Assembly (NCBI GenBank): GCA_014804085.1
Contig: JAAVAM010000075.1
Coordinates: forward strand, 1-16,936
Length of the DNA: 16,936 nucleotides
Direction of reading: 5' to 3'
Source: Treponema sp.
Lineage (GTDB): Bacteria > Spirochaetota > Spirochaetia > Treponematales > Treponemataceae
This document shows positions 6,252 to 12,895 of this stretch, in pieces; position 1 is the stretch's first letter, and every line of letters starts with the position of its first letter. The notes under the pieces are model-generated. The model worked only from the letters and a program-made list of their open reading frames with translations, was not told the origin of the DNA and searched no databases. The position numbers were made by a program, and so were the translations under genes.

Positions 6252-7637
6252 ATGAAAGAACCCTTTGACCTTTCTGCGCTGCTCGCGCAGGACAAGACCT
6301 TTTCGCTGCGGCGGCAACTGCGCTTTGTGTGGCGGCTGTCCGTGCCGGGCATCCTCGCGCAGATTTCTTCAATAGTCATGCAGTACATTGACGCGGCAAT
6401 GGTCGGGTCGCTCGGCGCGCAGGCCTCGGCGGCAATCGGGCTGGTCGCGTCAAGCACCTGGCTGTTCGGCGGGCTGTGCGATGCGATGGGCATGGGATTC
6501 GCCGTGCAGGTGGCGCAGGCGGTCGGCGCGGGGGAAAAGCACCGAGCGCAGGCAATCCTGCGGCAGGCGATCGTCGTGTGCGTCCTGTCCTCGCTCGCGC
6601 TGGCGGCGGCGGGCATGGCAGTCAGCGGCGCGCTCCCCGCATGGCTCGGCGGCGAAGCGGCAATCGTCCCGGCGGCAACGGCGTATTTCTTTGTGTTCGT
6701 CGCCGCGCTGCCCGCGTTCCAGCTGTTCGTCCTCCTGTGCGCCGTCATGCAATGCTCCGGCGAAATGCGCGTTCCCGGCATACTGAACGTGGCGGTCTGC
6801 GTGCTCGACGTGCTCGGCAATATCCTGTTCATCTTCGTGCTCAAACTGGGCGTACTCGGGGCGGCACTCGGCTCGGCGGCGGCCACCGTCACGGTGACGG
6901 CGGCGGCAGTTTACTTTGCCTGTATCCGCTCGCCCGTGCTCAACGTGCGGCAGAAAGGTCGCTGGAAGCCGCAGCGGCAGACGTTGCGCGAGGCGGCGCG
7001 GATCTCCGTTCCCATGGGGCTGGAAAAACTCGCCCTGTGCGGAGCCTACGTGATGAGTACCCGCATCATCGCCCCGCTGGGAACCATTGCCATTGCAGCG
7101 CACTCGTTCAGCATTACCGCGGAATCGCTGTGCTATATGCCCGGCTACGGCATCGGCGAGGCGGCCACGACCTTGGTAGGACAGAGCATCGGCGCGCGGC
7201 GGGGCGACCTGGCACGACGCTTTGCCTGGGTCACCGTGACGCTCGGCATGTGCGTCATGGCGGCGGCGGGCGCGGTGATGTACGCGCTCTGCCCCGCCGT
7301 GTTCCGCTTCCTCACCCCCGACACCGCCGTGCAGTCGCTGGGCGTGACCGTCCTGCGCACCGAACTGTGGGCGGAAGCGTTCTACGCCGCGTCGATCGTC
7401 GTGTCGGGCGCACTGCGCGGCGCGGGAGACACCTTTGTCCCCGGCATCATGAATCTGGTGAGCATGTGGGGCGTGCGCCTCACCCTGTCCGCATTCCTCA
7501 CGCCCCGGCTGGGACTGCGCGGCGCGTGGATCGCCATGGCGGCGGAACTGTGCTTCCGGGGCAGCATCTTCCTGCTGCGGCTCACGCGCGGAACATGGCT
7601 CAAGCGGCGGGACGGCGCGGACAGTGCAACCGGCTGA
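6252..7637 (+). CDS. MATE family multidrug/toxin efflux transporter
   Basis: This 461-residue, very hydrophobic protein has the length and about twelve-helix layout of MATE exporters, which use a sodium or proton gradient to expel cationic compounds. Family features include the opening LSVPGILAQISSIVMQYIDA, the helix-2 region MVGSLGAQASAAIGLVASS, the mid-protein RISVPMGLEKL repeat start that opens the second half, and GYGIGEAATTLVGQSIGA, a strongly MATE-like segment. The second half ends with VSGALRGAGDTFVPGIMNLV. ATG 6252 is the first good start, although the ribosome-binding site is weak (GGGA). It stands alone: divergent from pssA and followed by the repeat region. Substrate is unknown. 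Confidence 0.93.
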   Translation: MKEPFDLSALLAQDKTFSLRRQLRFVWRLSVPGILAQISSIVMQYIDAAMVGSLGAQASAAIGLVASSTWLFGGLCDAMGMGFAVQVAQAVGAGEKHRAQAILRQAIVVCVLSSLALAAAGMAVSGALPAWLGGEAAIVPAATAYFFVFVAALPAFQLFVLLCAVMQCSGEMRVPGILNVAVCVLDVLGNILFIFVLKLGVLGAALGSAAATVTVTAAAVYFACIRSPVLNVRQKGRWKPQRQTLREAARISVPMGLEKLALCGAYVMSTRIIAPLGTIAIAAHSFSITAESLCYMPGYGIGEAATTLVGQSIGARRGDLARRFAWVTVTLGMCVMAAAGAVMYALCPAVFRFLTPDTAVQSLGVTVLRTELWAEAFYAASIVVSGALRGAGDTFVPGIMNLVSMWGVRLTLSAFLTPRLGLRGAWIAMAAELCFRGSIFLLRLTRGTWLKRRDGADSATG

Positions 7638-8283
7638 AATTGGTCGCAGCAATTGACGCGGACGTATCAACGGGCGGAATTTTGTTCGCGCAAGTCGGGA
7701 AGTACGTCGAACACTGCGGAAATTCGTTCGCGCAGGTCGGGAATATACCGTCCGATGTCTCCGACGGCTTCGCGCAGGTTTGGAACACGCTGTCCGAGGC
7801 CTCCGACGGCTTCGCGCGGTTCGGGAACATGCCGTCTGAGGCCTCCGACACGTCCGCGCAAGTCGGGAACACGCTGTCTGAGGCCTCCGATTGCTTCGTG
7901 CGGTTCGGGAACATGCCGTCCGAGGCCTCCGACACGTCCGCGCAGGTCGGGAATATACCGTCCGAGGCCTCCGATTGCTTCGCGTGGTTCGGGGAAGTGC
8001 TGTCCGAGGTCTCCGATACGTCCGCGCAGGTCGGGAATATGCCGTCCGAGCCCTCCGATGCCTTCGCGCGGTTCGGGGAAATGCCGTCCGAGGTCTCTGA
8101 CGGCTTCCCAGCGAACGGCGGGAACGAATTTTGTGCGCAAGATTCGTTCCCGCGACCGCGTTTTGACACCTCATCGCCGCCCGTGCTATCATGGGCATAT
8201 GTGAAAAACTTGCTTTTGGCAATTTTTTCACATATGCCAGCGAGTTCAAAGTCGCTATAATAGCGCGACTTTGAACATCGCAT
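7600..8283 (-). CDS. Doubtful repetitive protein encoded by the 42-bp array
   Basis: The minus strand has an open frame of 227 codons starting at ATG 8283. After a non-repetitive N-terminus (about 55 residues) it consists of 14-residue repeats such as FPTCADVSEASDGM and FPNRAKPSEASDSV, then a short tail overlapping the end of the MATE gene. A GAGG lies about 11 bases before the start, which is rather far. Against it being a gene: its first 100 bases pass through two perfect hairpins, and the plus strand is equally open over the same repeats (units like SAQVGNMPSEASD, no good start or ribosome-binding site found). I do not recognise either protein. The region of about 720 bases between the MATE and first ankyrin genes therefore holds no secure gene. 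Confidence 0.25.
   Translation of the reverse strand: MRCSKSRYYSDFELAGICEKIAKSKFFTYAHDSTGGDEVSKRGRGNESCAQNSFPPFAGKPSETSDGISPNRAKASEGSDGIFPTCADVSETSDSTSPNHAKQSEASDGIFPTCADVSEASDGMFPNRTKQSEASDSVFPTCADVSEASDGMFPNRAKPSEASDSVFQTCAKPSETSDGIFPTCANEFPQCSTYFPTCANKIPPVDTSASIAATNFSRLHCPRRPAA
7724..8101. repeat. 42-bp tandem repeat array with palindromic units
   Basis: Nine contiguous units of exactly 42 bp run from 7724 to 8101, with a degenerate copy before (7682-7723) and a partial one after. From unit 3 on, units alternate between two versions, one starting near TTCGCGCGGTTCGGG and one near TCCGCGCAGGTCGGG, giving an 84-bp higher period. Most units contain a palindrome GTCnGAGGCCTCnGAC or a close variant. 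Differences between units are mostly C/T changes, as expected from old tandem duplications. A direct repeat GAATTTTGT-GCGCAAG flanks the array (7677-7694 and 8126-8141, the left copy with two extra bases). Confidence 0.9.
8119..8152. repeat. Inverted repeat (hairpin 1)
   Basis: CGGGAACGAAT (8119-8129) and ATTCGTTCCCG (8142-8152) are perfect 11-bp arms, with a further TTG/CAA pairing inside the 12-base loop. It overlaps the right flank of the 42-bp array. Confidence 0.8.
8194..8238. repeat. Inverted repeat (hairpin 2)
   Basis: GGCATATGTGAAAAA (8194-8208) pairs perfectly with 8224-8238. After one mismatch the stem continues with TTGC/GCAA around a five-base loop, about 20 bp in all. Neither flank carries a clear terminator U tract. 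Confidence 0.85.
8244..8276. repeat. Inverted repeat (hairpin 3) containing TATAAT
   Basis: GTTCAAAGTCGC (8244-8255) pairs perfectly with 8265-8276. The loop contains TATAAT (8256-8261), a perfect -10 hexamer on the plus strand, but no -35 is seen at the right distance. It could be the promoter of the ankyrin cluster or chance. Confidence 0.8.
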
Positions 8284-8293
8284 TTTCAGAGTT

Positions 8294-8321
8294 ACCTCTA
8301 AAAGCTGAAGCTTTTAGAGGT
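8294..8321. repeat. Inverted repeat (hairpin 4)
   Basis: ACCTCTAAAAGC (8294-8305) pairs perfectly with 8310-8321 around a TGAA loop. It lies 40 bases before the first ankyrin gene and lacks a T run, so it is not a standard terminator. Confidence 0.8.
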
Positions 8322-8361
8322 TTCCTAATATCGCAGAAAGAACGGCAACAAGGAACAATAT

Positions 8362-9651
8362 ATGACCATGAAACAGAAAACCATTATCGCCATTTCCGCG
8401 CTATGCATGGCGATGGCATGCGCATTCGCGGACGAAACATCGGACGCGCTCATAGAAGCGGTGAAAAACAATGATGCCGCCAAAGCTCAGCGGCTCATAA
8501 AAGCGGGCGCGGATGTGAACGCAACGGACAATTACAGCAATACCGTGCTGATGTGGGCGGCAGCGAACAATGCGGCAGACGCGGTAAAAACGCTCATAGA
8601 AGCAGGTGCGGATGTGAACGCGAAGAAATATAGCTACTGGACTGCGCTCATGGAGGCAGCATACAGCAACGCGACGGACGCGGCGAAAGTGTTGATAGAA
8701 GCTGGCGCAGATGTAAACGCACAGGACGATGACGGCAAGACTGCGCTCGCGCTATGTGCGCTGGTAACATCGTGCCTAAAAAAGGACAAGACAACCACGC
8801 TTTTTGAGGCGGCGGAAAACGGCACGGCAGACGTGACAGAAGTGCCTGAAGAGACAGGTGCGTATGCGGACGAAACATCGGACGCGCTCATAGAAGCGGT
8901 GAAAAACAATGATGCCGCCAAAGTTCAGCGGCTCATAGAAGCGGGCGCGGATGTGAACGCAAAGGCCGATAACGGCGAGACCGCGCTCATGTGGGCGGCA
9001 AGAAACAACGCGGTAGACGTGGCACGATTGCTCATAGAAGCTGGCGTGGACATGAACGCAAGGAACGATGTCGGCATGACCGCGCTCATGCGAGCGACAG
9101 GGCATAATGCGAAAGACGCAGCGAAACTGCTCATCGAGGCTGGCGCAGACGTGAACACACAGAACGTTGTCGGCGATACCGCGCTGATATGGGCGACAGC
9201 AAACAATGCGGTAGGCACGGCGAAACTGCTCATCGAAGCGGGCGCAGACGTGAACGCAACGGACTACAATGGCAAGACCGCGCTCATGTATGCGGCAGGG
9301 TACGAATTGATGGACGCGATGCGACTGCTCATAGCGGCTGGCGCGGACATGGACGCAAAGGACGAAGACGGATTTACCGCGCTGATGAAAGCGGCAGGGT
9401 ACGACATGGCGGACGCAACAATGATGCTCATAAAAGCGGGAGCGGACGTGGACGCAAGGAACAACGCTGACGAGACCGCGCTCATGTTTGCGGCAGTGAA
9501 CAACGCGGCAGACGTGGCGAGACCGCTCATAGAGGCCGGTGCGGATGTAAACGCACGGAACGATGACGGCATGACCGCGCTCATGATTGCGGAAGAATAC
9601 AACGCAACAGACGTAATCGCCCTGCTCAAAGCCGCCGGCGCAAAGGAGTAA
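8362..9651 (+). CDS. Exported ankyrin-repeat protein 1 (chimeric, Sec signal peptide)
   Basis: This 429-residue protein opens with a Sec signal peptide, predicted to be cut after AFA at residue 23, so the product should be periplasmic or secreted. The rest is about twelve ankyrin units of 33 residues of the form DNDGKTALMWAA-NNAADVAKLLIEAGADVNA. Ankyrin stacks bind other proteins; the partner is unknown. The fourth unit is broken at residues 128-138 by ALALCALVTSC, a hydrophobic lipobox-like stretch, followed by LKKDKTTTLFEAAENG. At 168-200 the mature N-terminus (ADETSDALIEAVKNND) appears a second time. The gene thus looks like a fusion of pieces of at least two paralogues. ATG 8362 has AAGGA seven bases upstream; a second ATG follows at 8368. 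It heads a run of closely spaced ankyrin genes. Confidence 0.9.
   Translation: MTMKQKTIIAISALCMAMACAFADETSDALIEAVKNNDAAKAQRLIKAGADVNATDNYSNTVLMWAAANNAADAVKTLIEAGADVNAKKYSYWTALMEAAYSNATDAAKVLIEAGADVNAQDDDGKTALALCALVTSCLKKDKTTTLFEAAENGTADVTEVPEETGAYADETSDALIEAVKNNDAAKVQRLIEAGADVNAKADNGETALMWAARNNAVDVARLLIEAGVDMNARNDVGMTALMRATGHNAKDAAKLLIEAGADVNTQNVVGDTALIWATANNAVGTAKLLIEAGADVNATDYNGKTALMYAAGYELMDAMRLLIAAGADMDAKDEDGFTALMKAAGYDMADATMMLIKAGADVDARNNADETALMFAAVNNAADVARPLIEAGADVNARNDDGMTALMIAEEYNATDVIALLKAAGAKE
8428..8524 (+). repeat. Internal direct duplication in ankyrin gene 1, copy A
   Basis: These 97 bases encode the mature N-terminus and first ankyrin unit. They recur at 8866-8962 with only two differences (95 of 97 identical), 438 bases downstream and in frame. 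Confidence 0.9.
8743..8775 (+). repeat. Buried lipoprotein signal sequence relic in ankyrin gene 1
   Basis: These 33 bases match the signal-peptide-encoding bases 9701-9733 of ankyrin gene 2 at 28 of 33 positions, including the codons of the lipobox T-S-C. In gene 2 they lie at the N-terminus; here they lie at codons 128-138. Confidence 0.8.
8866..8962 (+). repeat. Internal direct duplication in ankyrin gene 1, copy B
   Basis: Second copy of 8428-8524. The two changes give Ala to Val and Lys to Glu in the encoded protein. Confidence 0.9.
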
Positions 9652-9664
9652 CTTGGAGGAAACG

Positions 9665-10798
9665 ATGATCATAATAAACAAAGCCATTATCGCCATCGCC
9701 GCGCTCGCGCTGTACGCGCTGGCAACGTCGTGCGAAAAAACGCACCTGCTCATACACGCGGCAGAAGACGACAACACCGTCGAAGTGGCGCGGCTCATTG
9801 CCGAAGGCGTGAACGTGAACGCAAAGGACTGGGGTGGCGAGACTGCGCTGACAGCGGCGGCATGGACCAACGCGGTAGATGTGGCAAAAATGCTGATAGC
9901 GGCGGGCGCAGATGTTGATAAAAGGAGCTACGGCTGTCGCGATACCGCGCTCATGACTGCGGCGTATAAGGACGCGGCGGACGTGGCAAAGGTGCTGATA
10001 GAAGCGGGCGCGGACGTGAACGCAAAGAATAGATACGGCACTACCGCACTCATACAGACGACATGGAACAATGCGGCGGACGTTGCCAAACTGCTCATCG
10101 AATCCGGCGCGGACGTGAACGCACGGGAGCATGACGGTGATACCGCGCTCATACATGCGGCATGGCACAAATCGGCGGACGTGGCGAGAGTGCTTATCGA
10201 AGCGGGTGCGGACGTGAACGCAACGGACAACGACGGCAAGACCGCGCTCATGTATGCAAAAGAACACGGCGCGGCAAATGTGGCGAAGCTGCTCATCGAA
10301 TCGGGCGCGGACATGAACGCACGGGACAACAACGGCTGGACGGCACTCATACATGCGGCATGGGAAAATGCGGCGGACGTTGCAAAACTGCTCATCGAGA
10401 CCGGCGCGGACGTGAATGCAAAAGACGGCCGGACGGCACTCATGTATACGGCATGGAACAATGCAACAGACGTAATGAGACTGCTCATCGAATCCGGCGT
10501 GGACGTGAAGCATGATGACGGCGCAACCGCGCTCATGTGGGCGGCAGCGGGCAATGCACCAGACGCGGCGAAACTGCTCATCGAATCGGGCGTAGACGTG
10601 AACGCGGAGAATGATGACGGCGAGACCCCGCTCATGCGGGCGGCATGGCACAATGCGGCGGACGCGGCAAAACTGCTCATCGAGGCGGGCGCGGACGTAA
10701 ACGCAACGGACAATGACGGCAAGACGGCGCTCATGCTCGCAAAAGAAAACGACGCGGCAGACGTGATAGCACTGCTCAAGACGGCGGGCGCGAAATAG
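9665..10798 (+). CDS. Ankyrin-repeat lipoprotein 2
   Basis: This 377-residue predicted lipoprotein has a hydrophobic N-terminus ending LATSC (Cys 23) and then about eleven ankyrin units. The lipobox is loose by general standards but normal for spirochaetes. ATG 9665 is chosen over an in-frame TTG at 9653 because the TTG lies inside the ribosome-binding site (GGAGG, five to six bases before ATG). The gene starts 13 bases after ankyrin gene 1 and ends nine bases before ankyrin gene 3. Two inter-repeat loops are two residues shorter than the rest (NAKDGRT and DVKHDDGAT, around 10410-10530), so these two units have 31 residues. It ends with the ALLKTAGAK cap shared by paralogues. A membrane-anchored protein-binding scaffold is the natural inference; the ligand is unknown. 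Confidence 0.9.
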   Translation: MIIINKAIIAIAALALYALATSCEKTHLLIHAAEDDNTVEVARLIAEGVNVNAKDWGGETALTAAAWTNAVDVAKMLIAAGADVDKRSYGCRDTALMTAAYKDAADVAKVLIEAGADVNAKNRYGTTALIQTTWNNAADVAKLLIESGADVNAREHDGDTALIHAAWHKSADVARVLIEAGADVNATDNDGKTALMYAKEHGAANVAKLLIESGADMNARDNNGWTALIHAAWENAADVAKLLIETGADVNAKDGRTALMYTAWNNATDVMRLLIESGVDVKHDDGATALMWAAAGNAPDAAKLLIESGVDVNAENDDGETPLMRAAWHNAADAAKLLIEAGADVNATDNDGKTALMLAKENDAADVIALLKTAGAK

Positions 10799-10807
10799 GA
10801 GAAACAG

Positions 10808-11464
10808 ATGAAAAGCAGAATGAAGAAAACACTTGCGGTCATCGCCGCGCTGTGCATGGCGGCGATATGCGCGTATGCGGACAAAACGTCGGACGCGCTC
10901 ATACAGGCGGCAAAGAGCAACAACGCCGCCGAAGTGTCGCGCCTCATTGCCGAAGGCGCGGACGTGGACGCAACGGACACCGACGGATTTACCGCGCTGA
11001 TGTGGGCGGCAGCGAGCAATGCGGCGGCGACGGCAAAACTGCTCATAACGGCGGGCGCAGACGTAGACGCACGGGACAATGGCAGCGGGACGGTACTCAT
11101 GCTTGCGGTAGGACAGAGAGCAGCTGACACGGCGAAAATCCTGATAGACGCGGGCGCAAACGTGAACGCGCGGGACATCAATGGCCATACCGCGCTCATA
11201 TTTGCGGCAATGTTCAACGCGACGACAGACGTAGTGGCGCGGCTCATAGAAGCCGGTGCGGACGTGGACGCAAAGCACCATGGCGGATTTACCGCGCTCA
11301 TGTGGACGGCAATGATGAACGCAACGGACGCAGCACGATTGCTCATACAGGCAGACGCGGACGTAAACGCAAAGAACGATAACGGCAAAACCGCGCTCAT
11401 GTTTGCAGAAGAGCGCAACGCAACAGACCTGATCGCACTGCTCAAGGCGGCGGGCGCAGAATAG
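10808..11464 (+). CDS. Exported ankyrin-repeat protein 3 (Sec signal peptide)
   Basis: This 218-residue protein begins with a Sec signal peptide ending CAYA (cut before Asp 25). The next residues, DKTSDALIQAAKSNN, are close to those of ankyrin protein 1, so 1 and 3 form one subtype. About six ankyrin units follow. The unit around 11220 has one extra residue (FNATTDVVARL), giving 34 instead of 33. The C-terminal cap is ALLKAAGAE. ATG 10808 has AGGAGA five bases upstream, in a nine-base gap after gene 2. It is likely translated from the same message as genes 1, 2 and 4. Confidence 0.9.
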   Translation: MKSRMKKTLAVIAALCMAAICAYADKTSDALIQAAKSNNAAEVSRLIAEGADVDATDTDGFTALMWAAASNAAATAKLLITAGADVDARDNGSGTVLMLAVGQRAADTAKILIDAGANVNARDINGHTALIFAAMFNATTDVVARLIEAGADVDAKHHGGFTALMWTAMMNATDAARLLIQADADVNAKNDNGKTALMFAEERNATDLIALLKAAGAE

Positions 11465-11483
11465 GAAAAAACAGGAGAAAGGG

Positions 11484-12353
11484 ATGAAAAACGGAATGAA
11501 GAGAACCATGGCGGCTATCGCGCTGTGCGCGGCAATGATGGCGAGCCTGCTCTGCGTCCTGACAGCATGCACGGACCCAAAGACGGACGGGCTTATTGTG
11601 GCGGCAAAGGTCAACGGTGTCGCCACAACGCGGTTGCTCATAGAAGCCGGTGCGGACGTGAACGCACCGGGCTATCGCGGCGTGACTGCGCTGATGGTTG
11701 CGGTATACTACAATGCGGTGGACGTGGCGCGGCTTCTGCTGGATGCCGGTGCGGACGCGAACGCACGGTGGGAGAACGGCACGACCGTGCTGATGGTTGC
11801 GGCGCAGAAGAACGCCGCAGACATGGCGCACCTTCTGATAGCGGCGGGCGCAGACGTGAACGCACAGGACAACAACGGGGCGACCGCGCTCATGTTTGCG
11901 GCGCAGGAGCATGCGGCGGACATGGCACGGCTTCTGTTGGATGCCGGTGCGGACGCGAACGCACAGGACAATAACGGCTCGACTGCGCTCATGTTTGCGG
12001 TATACTACAATGCACTGGACATGGCAGGGCTTCTGCTGGATGCCGGTGCGGACGCGAACGCACAGAACAATGACGGCTCGACCGCGCTCAGGTTTGCGAC
12101 AATGAAGAACGCGACGGACATGGTGCAGATTCTGCTCGCGGCAAACGCCGACGTAAACGCAACGAGCAATAGCGGCAAGACCGCGCTCATGTGGGCGGCA
12201 AAGGATAATGCGGCGGACGTGGCAGGACTGCTCATCGAAGCAGGCGCGGACGTGAACGCAAAGGACAATGACGGCGACACCGCGCTCATGTGGGCAGAAA
12301 AAAGTGGCTCGGAAGACTTGATAGCGTTGCTCAAAGCGGCTGGCGCGAAATAG
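11484..12353 (+). CDS. Ankyrin-repeat lipoprotein 4
   Basis: This is a 289-residue predicted lipoprotein with signal sequence ending VLTAC (Cys 29), followed by TDPKTDGLIVAAKVNG and about eight ankyrin units. Four inter-repeat loops read ADANA instead of ADVNA and follow LLLDAG instead of LLIEAG, a sub-lineage of the repeat. A three-unit block is duplicated: [17 protein letters not shown] recurs 297 bases later as AVYYNALDMAGLLLDAG. The ATG has AGGAGA six bases upstream. After its stop the usual inter-gene spacer with two ribosome-binding sites is kept although no ankyrin gene follows directly. Confidence 0.9.
   Translation: MKNGMKRTMAAIALCAAMMASLLCVLTACTDPKTDGLIVAAKVNGVATTRLLIEAGADVNAPGYRGVTALMVAVYYNAVDVARLLLDAGADANARWENGTTVLMVAAQKNAADMAHLLIAAGADVNAQDNNGATALMFAAQEHAADMARLLLDAGADANAQDNNGSTALMFAVYYNALDMAGLLLDAGADANAQNNDGSTALRFATMKNATDMVQILLAANADVNATSNSGKTALMWAAKDNAADVAGLLIEAGADVNAKDNDGDTALMWAEKSGSEDLIALLKAAGAK
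11700..12063 (+). repeat. Three-unit (297-bp) ankyrin block duplication in gene 4
   Basis: The stretch beginning GCGGTATACTACAATGC at 11700 recurs at 11997, exactly three 99-bp units later, and stays very similar for about 67 bases. Neighbouring 99-bp units are less alike, so this is a segmental copy and not just general repeat similarity. Confidence 0.7.
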
Positions 12354-12370
12354 GAGAAACAGGAGAAAAC
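12352..12370 (+). other. Orphan inter-ankyrin spacer with ribosome-binding sites
   Basis: AGGAGAAACAGGAGAAAAC follows the stop of ankyrin gene 4. It closely resembles the spacers between genes 2-3 and 3-4, but no start codon or ankyrin frame follows. It looks like the scar of a lost or displaced next gene. Confidence 0.5.
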
Positions 12371-12380
12371 CGCGGCGCAC

Positions 12381-12409
12381 TTCCCCTTATGGGTGCTATG
12401 TGATATGAT
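12381..12409 (+). promoter_or_regulatory. Candidate promoter of the DUF805 gene
   Basis: TATGAT (12404-12409, five of six matches) lies 17 bases after a weak -35, TTCCCC (12381-12386). It sits in the 86-base gap after ankyrin gene 4 and 30 bases before the DUF805 start. Confidence 0.4.
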
Positions 12410-12439
12410 GAGGGCACATTCAATTTTTGGAGGCTTACT

Positions 12440-12823
12440 ATGAGTCCTGAGTATGTCGGTTTTTTCGATGCGATTAAACTGTTCTTCCGCAACTACACCA
12501 ATTTCAAAGGGCGTTCCACGCGGAGCGAGTATTGGTGGTGGGCGCTGGCAATGTTCATCATTGCTTTTGTGCTGACTATATTGCAAGCGTTGACAATGTA
12601 CAGCAAACTTTCATACCTGTTTTCTGGTATTCAAGTGCTGTGGGGTCTTGCCATAGTCATTCCGAGCGTTGCGCTGTCAATCCGGCGGGTGCATGACGTG
12701 GGGAGATCCGGCTGGTGGTTTCTGATAAACCTCGTCCCGGTTGTGGGAGGGATTGTCTTCTTGGTCTTCACCCTCATGGCAAGCGACGGCGCGAACAAGT
12801 GGGGCGAACCCGCCAAAGCCTAG
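12440..12823 (+). CDS. DUF805 family membrane protein
   Basis: This 127-residue protein has the DUF805 pattern: an N-terminal NYTNFKGRSTRSEYWWW motif, membrane helices at about 35-57 and 62-82, then the hallmark SIRRVHDVGRSGWWFLI and a last helix near 95-113. It ends with the short polar DGANKWGEP tail. The family is widespread in bacterial inner membranes and its biochemical role is not established. ATG 12440 has GGAGG six bases upstream. It has its own promoter-like element and a strong terminator, so it is a separate unit interrupting the ankyrin series. Relatives often carry an N-terminal zinc ribbon, absent here; a zinc-ribbon remnant lies 640 bases downstream. Confidence 0.9.
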   Translation: MSPEYVGFFDAIKLFFRNYTNFKGRSTRSEYWWWALAMFIIAFVLTILQALTMYSKLSYLFSGIQVLWGLAIVIPSVALSIRRVHDVGRSGWWFLINLVPVVGGIVFLVFTLMASDGANKWGEPAKA

Positions 12824-12832
12824 CGGCGCAGG

Positions 12833-12877
12833 ATGTGTGCGGTGGTTTCTGAACGGTAACCGCCGCACACATTTTTT
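12833..12877 (+). terminator. Rho-independent terminator of the DUF805 gene
   Basis: Arms 12833-12847 and 12858-12872 form a 15-bp stem with one G-U pair and a ten-base loop, followed by six T. It ends only 18 bases before ankyrin gene 5, so that gene either depends on read-through or on a promoter not recognised here. Confidence 0.85.
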
Positions 12878-12895
12878 ATCCGTATTGAGGCACGT

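Noticed and set aside
7682..8141. CRISPR array
   Set aside because: The 42-bp period is continuous, without unique spacers, and no cas genes are present.
8194..8238. Rho-independent terminator for the MATE gene
   Set aside because: The stem is strong but no T tract follows it on either strand, and it lies 550 bases after the MATE stop.
6450..8249. 599- and 594-codon open frames on both strands across the MATE gene and array
   Set aside because: Over the MATE gene they are shadows of a clear membrane protein. Only the array part remains possible and is listed at low confidence.
9626..11641. 671-codon minus-strand open frame across three ankyrin genes, and similar frames at 8776-9870 and 9928-11445
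   Set aside because: Repeats copy the same open antisense frame many times, so length is no evidence; the Cys/His/Arg-rich product crosses gene boundaries.
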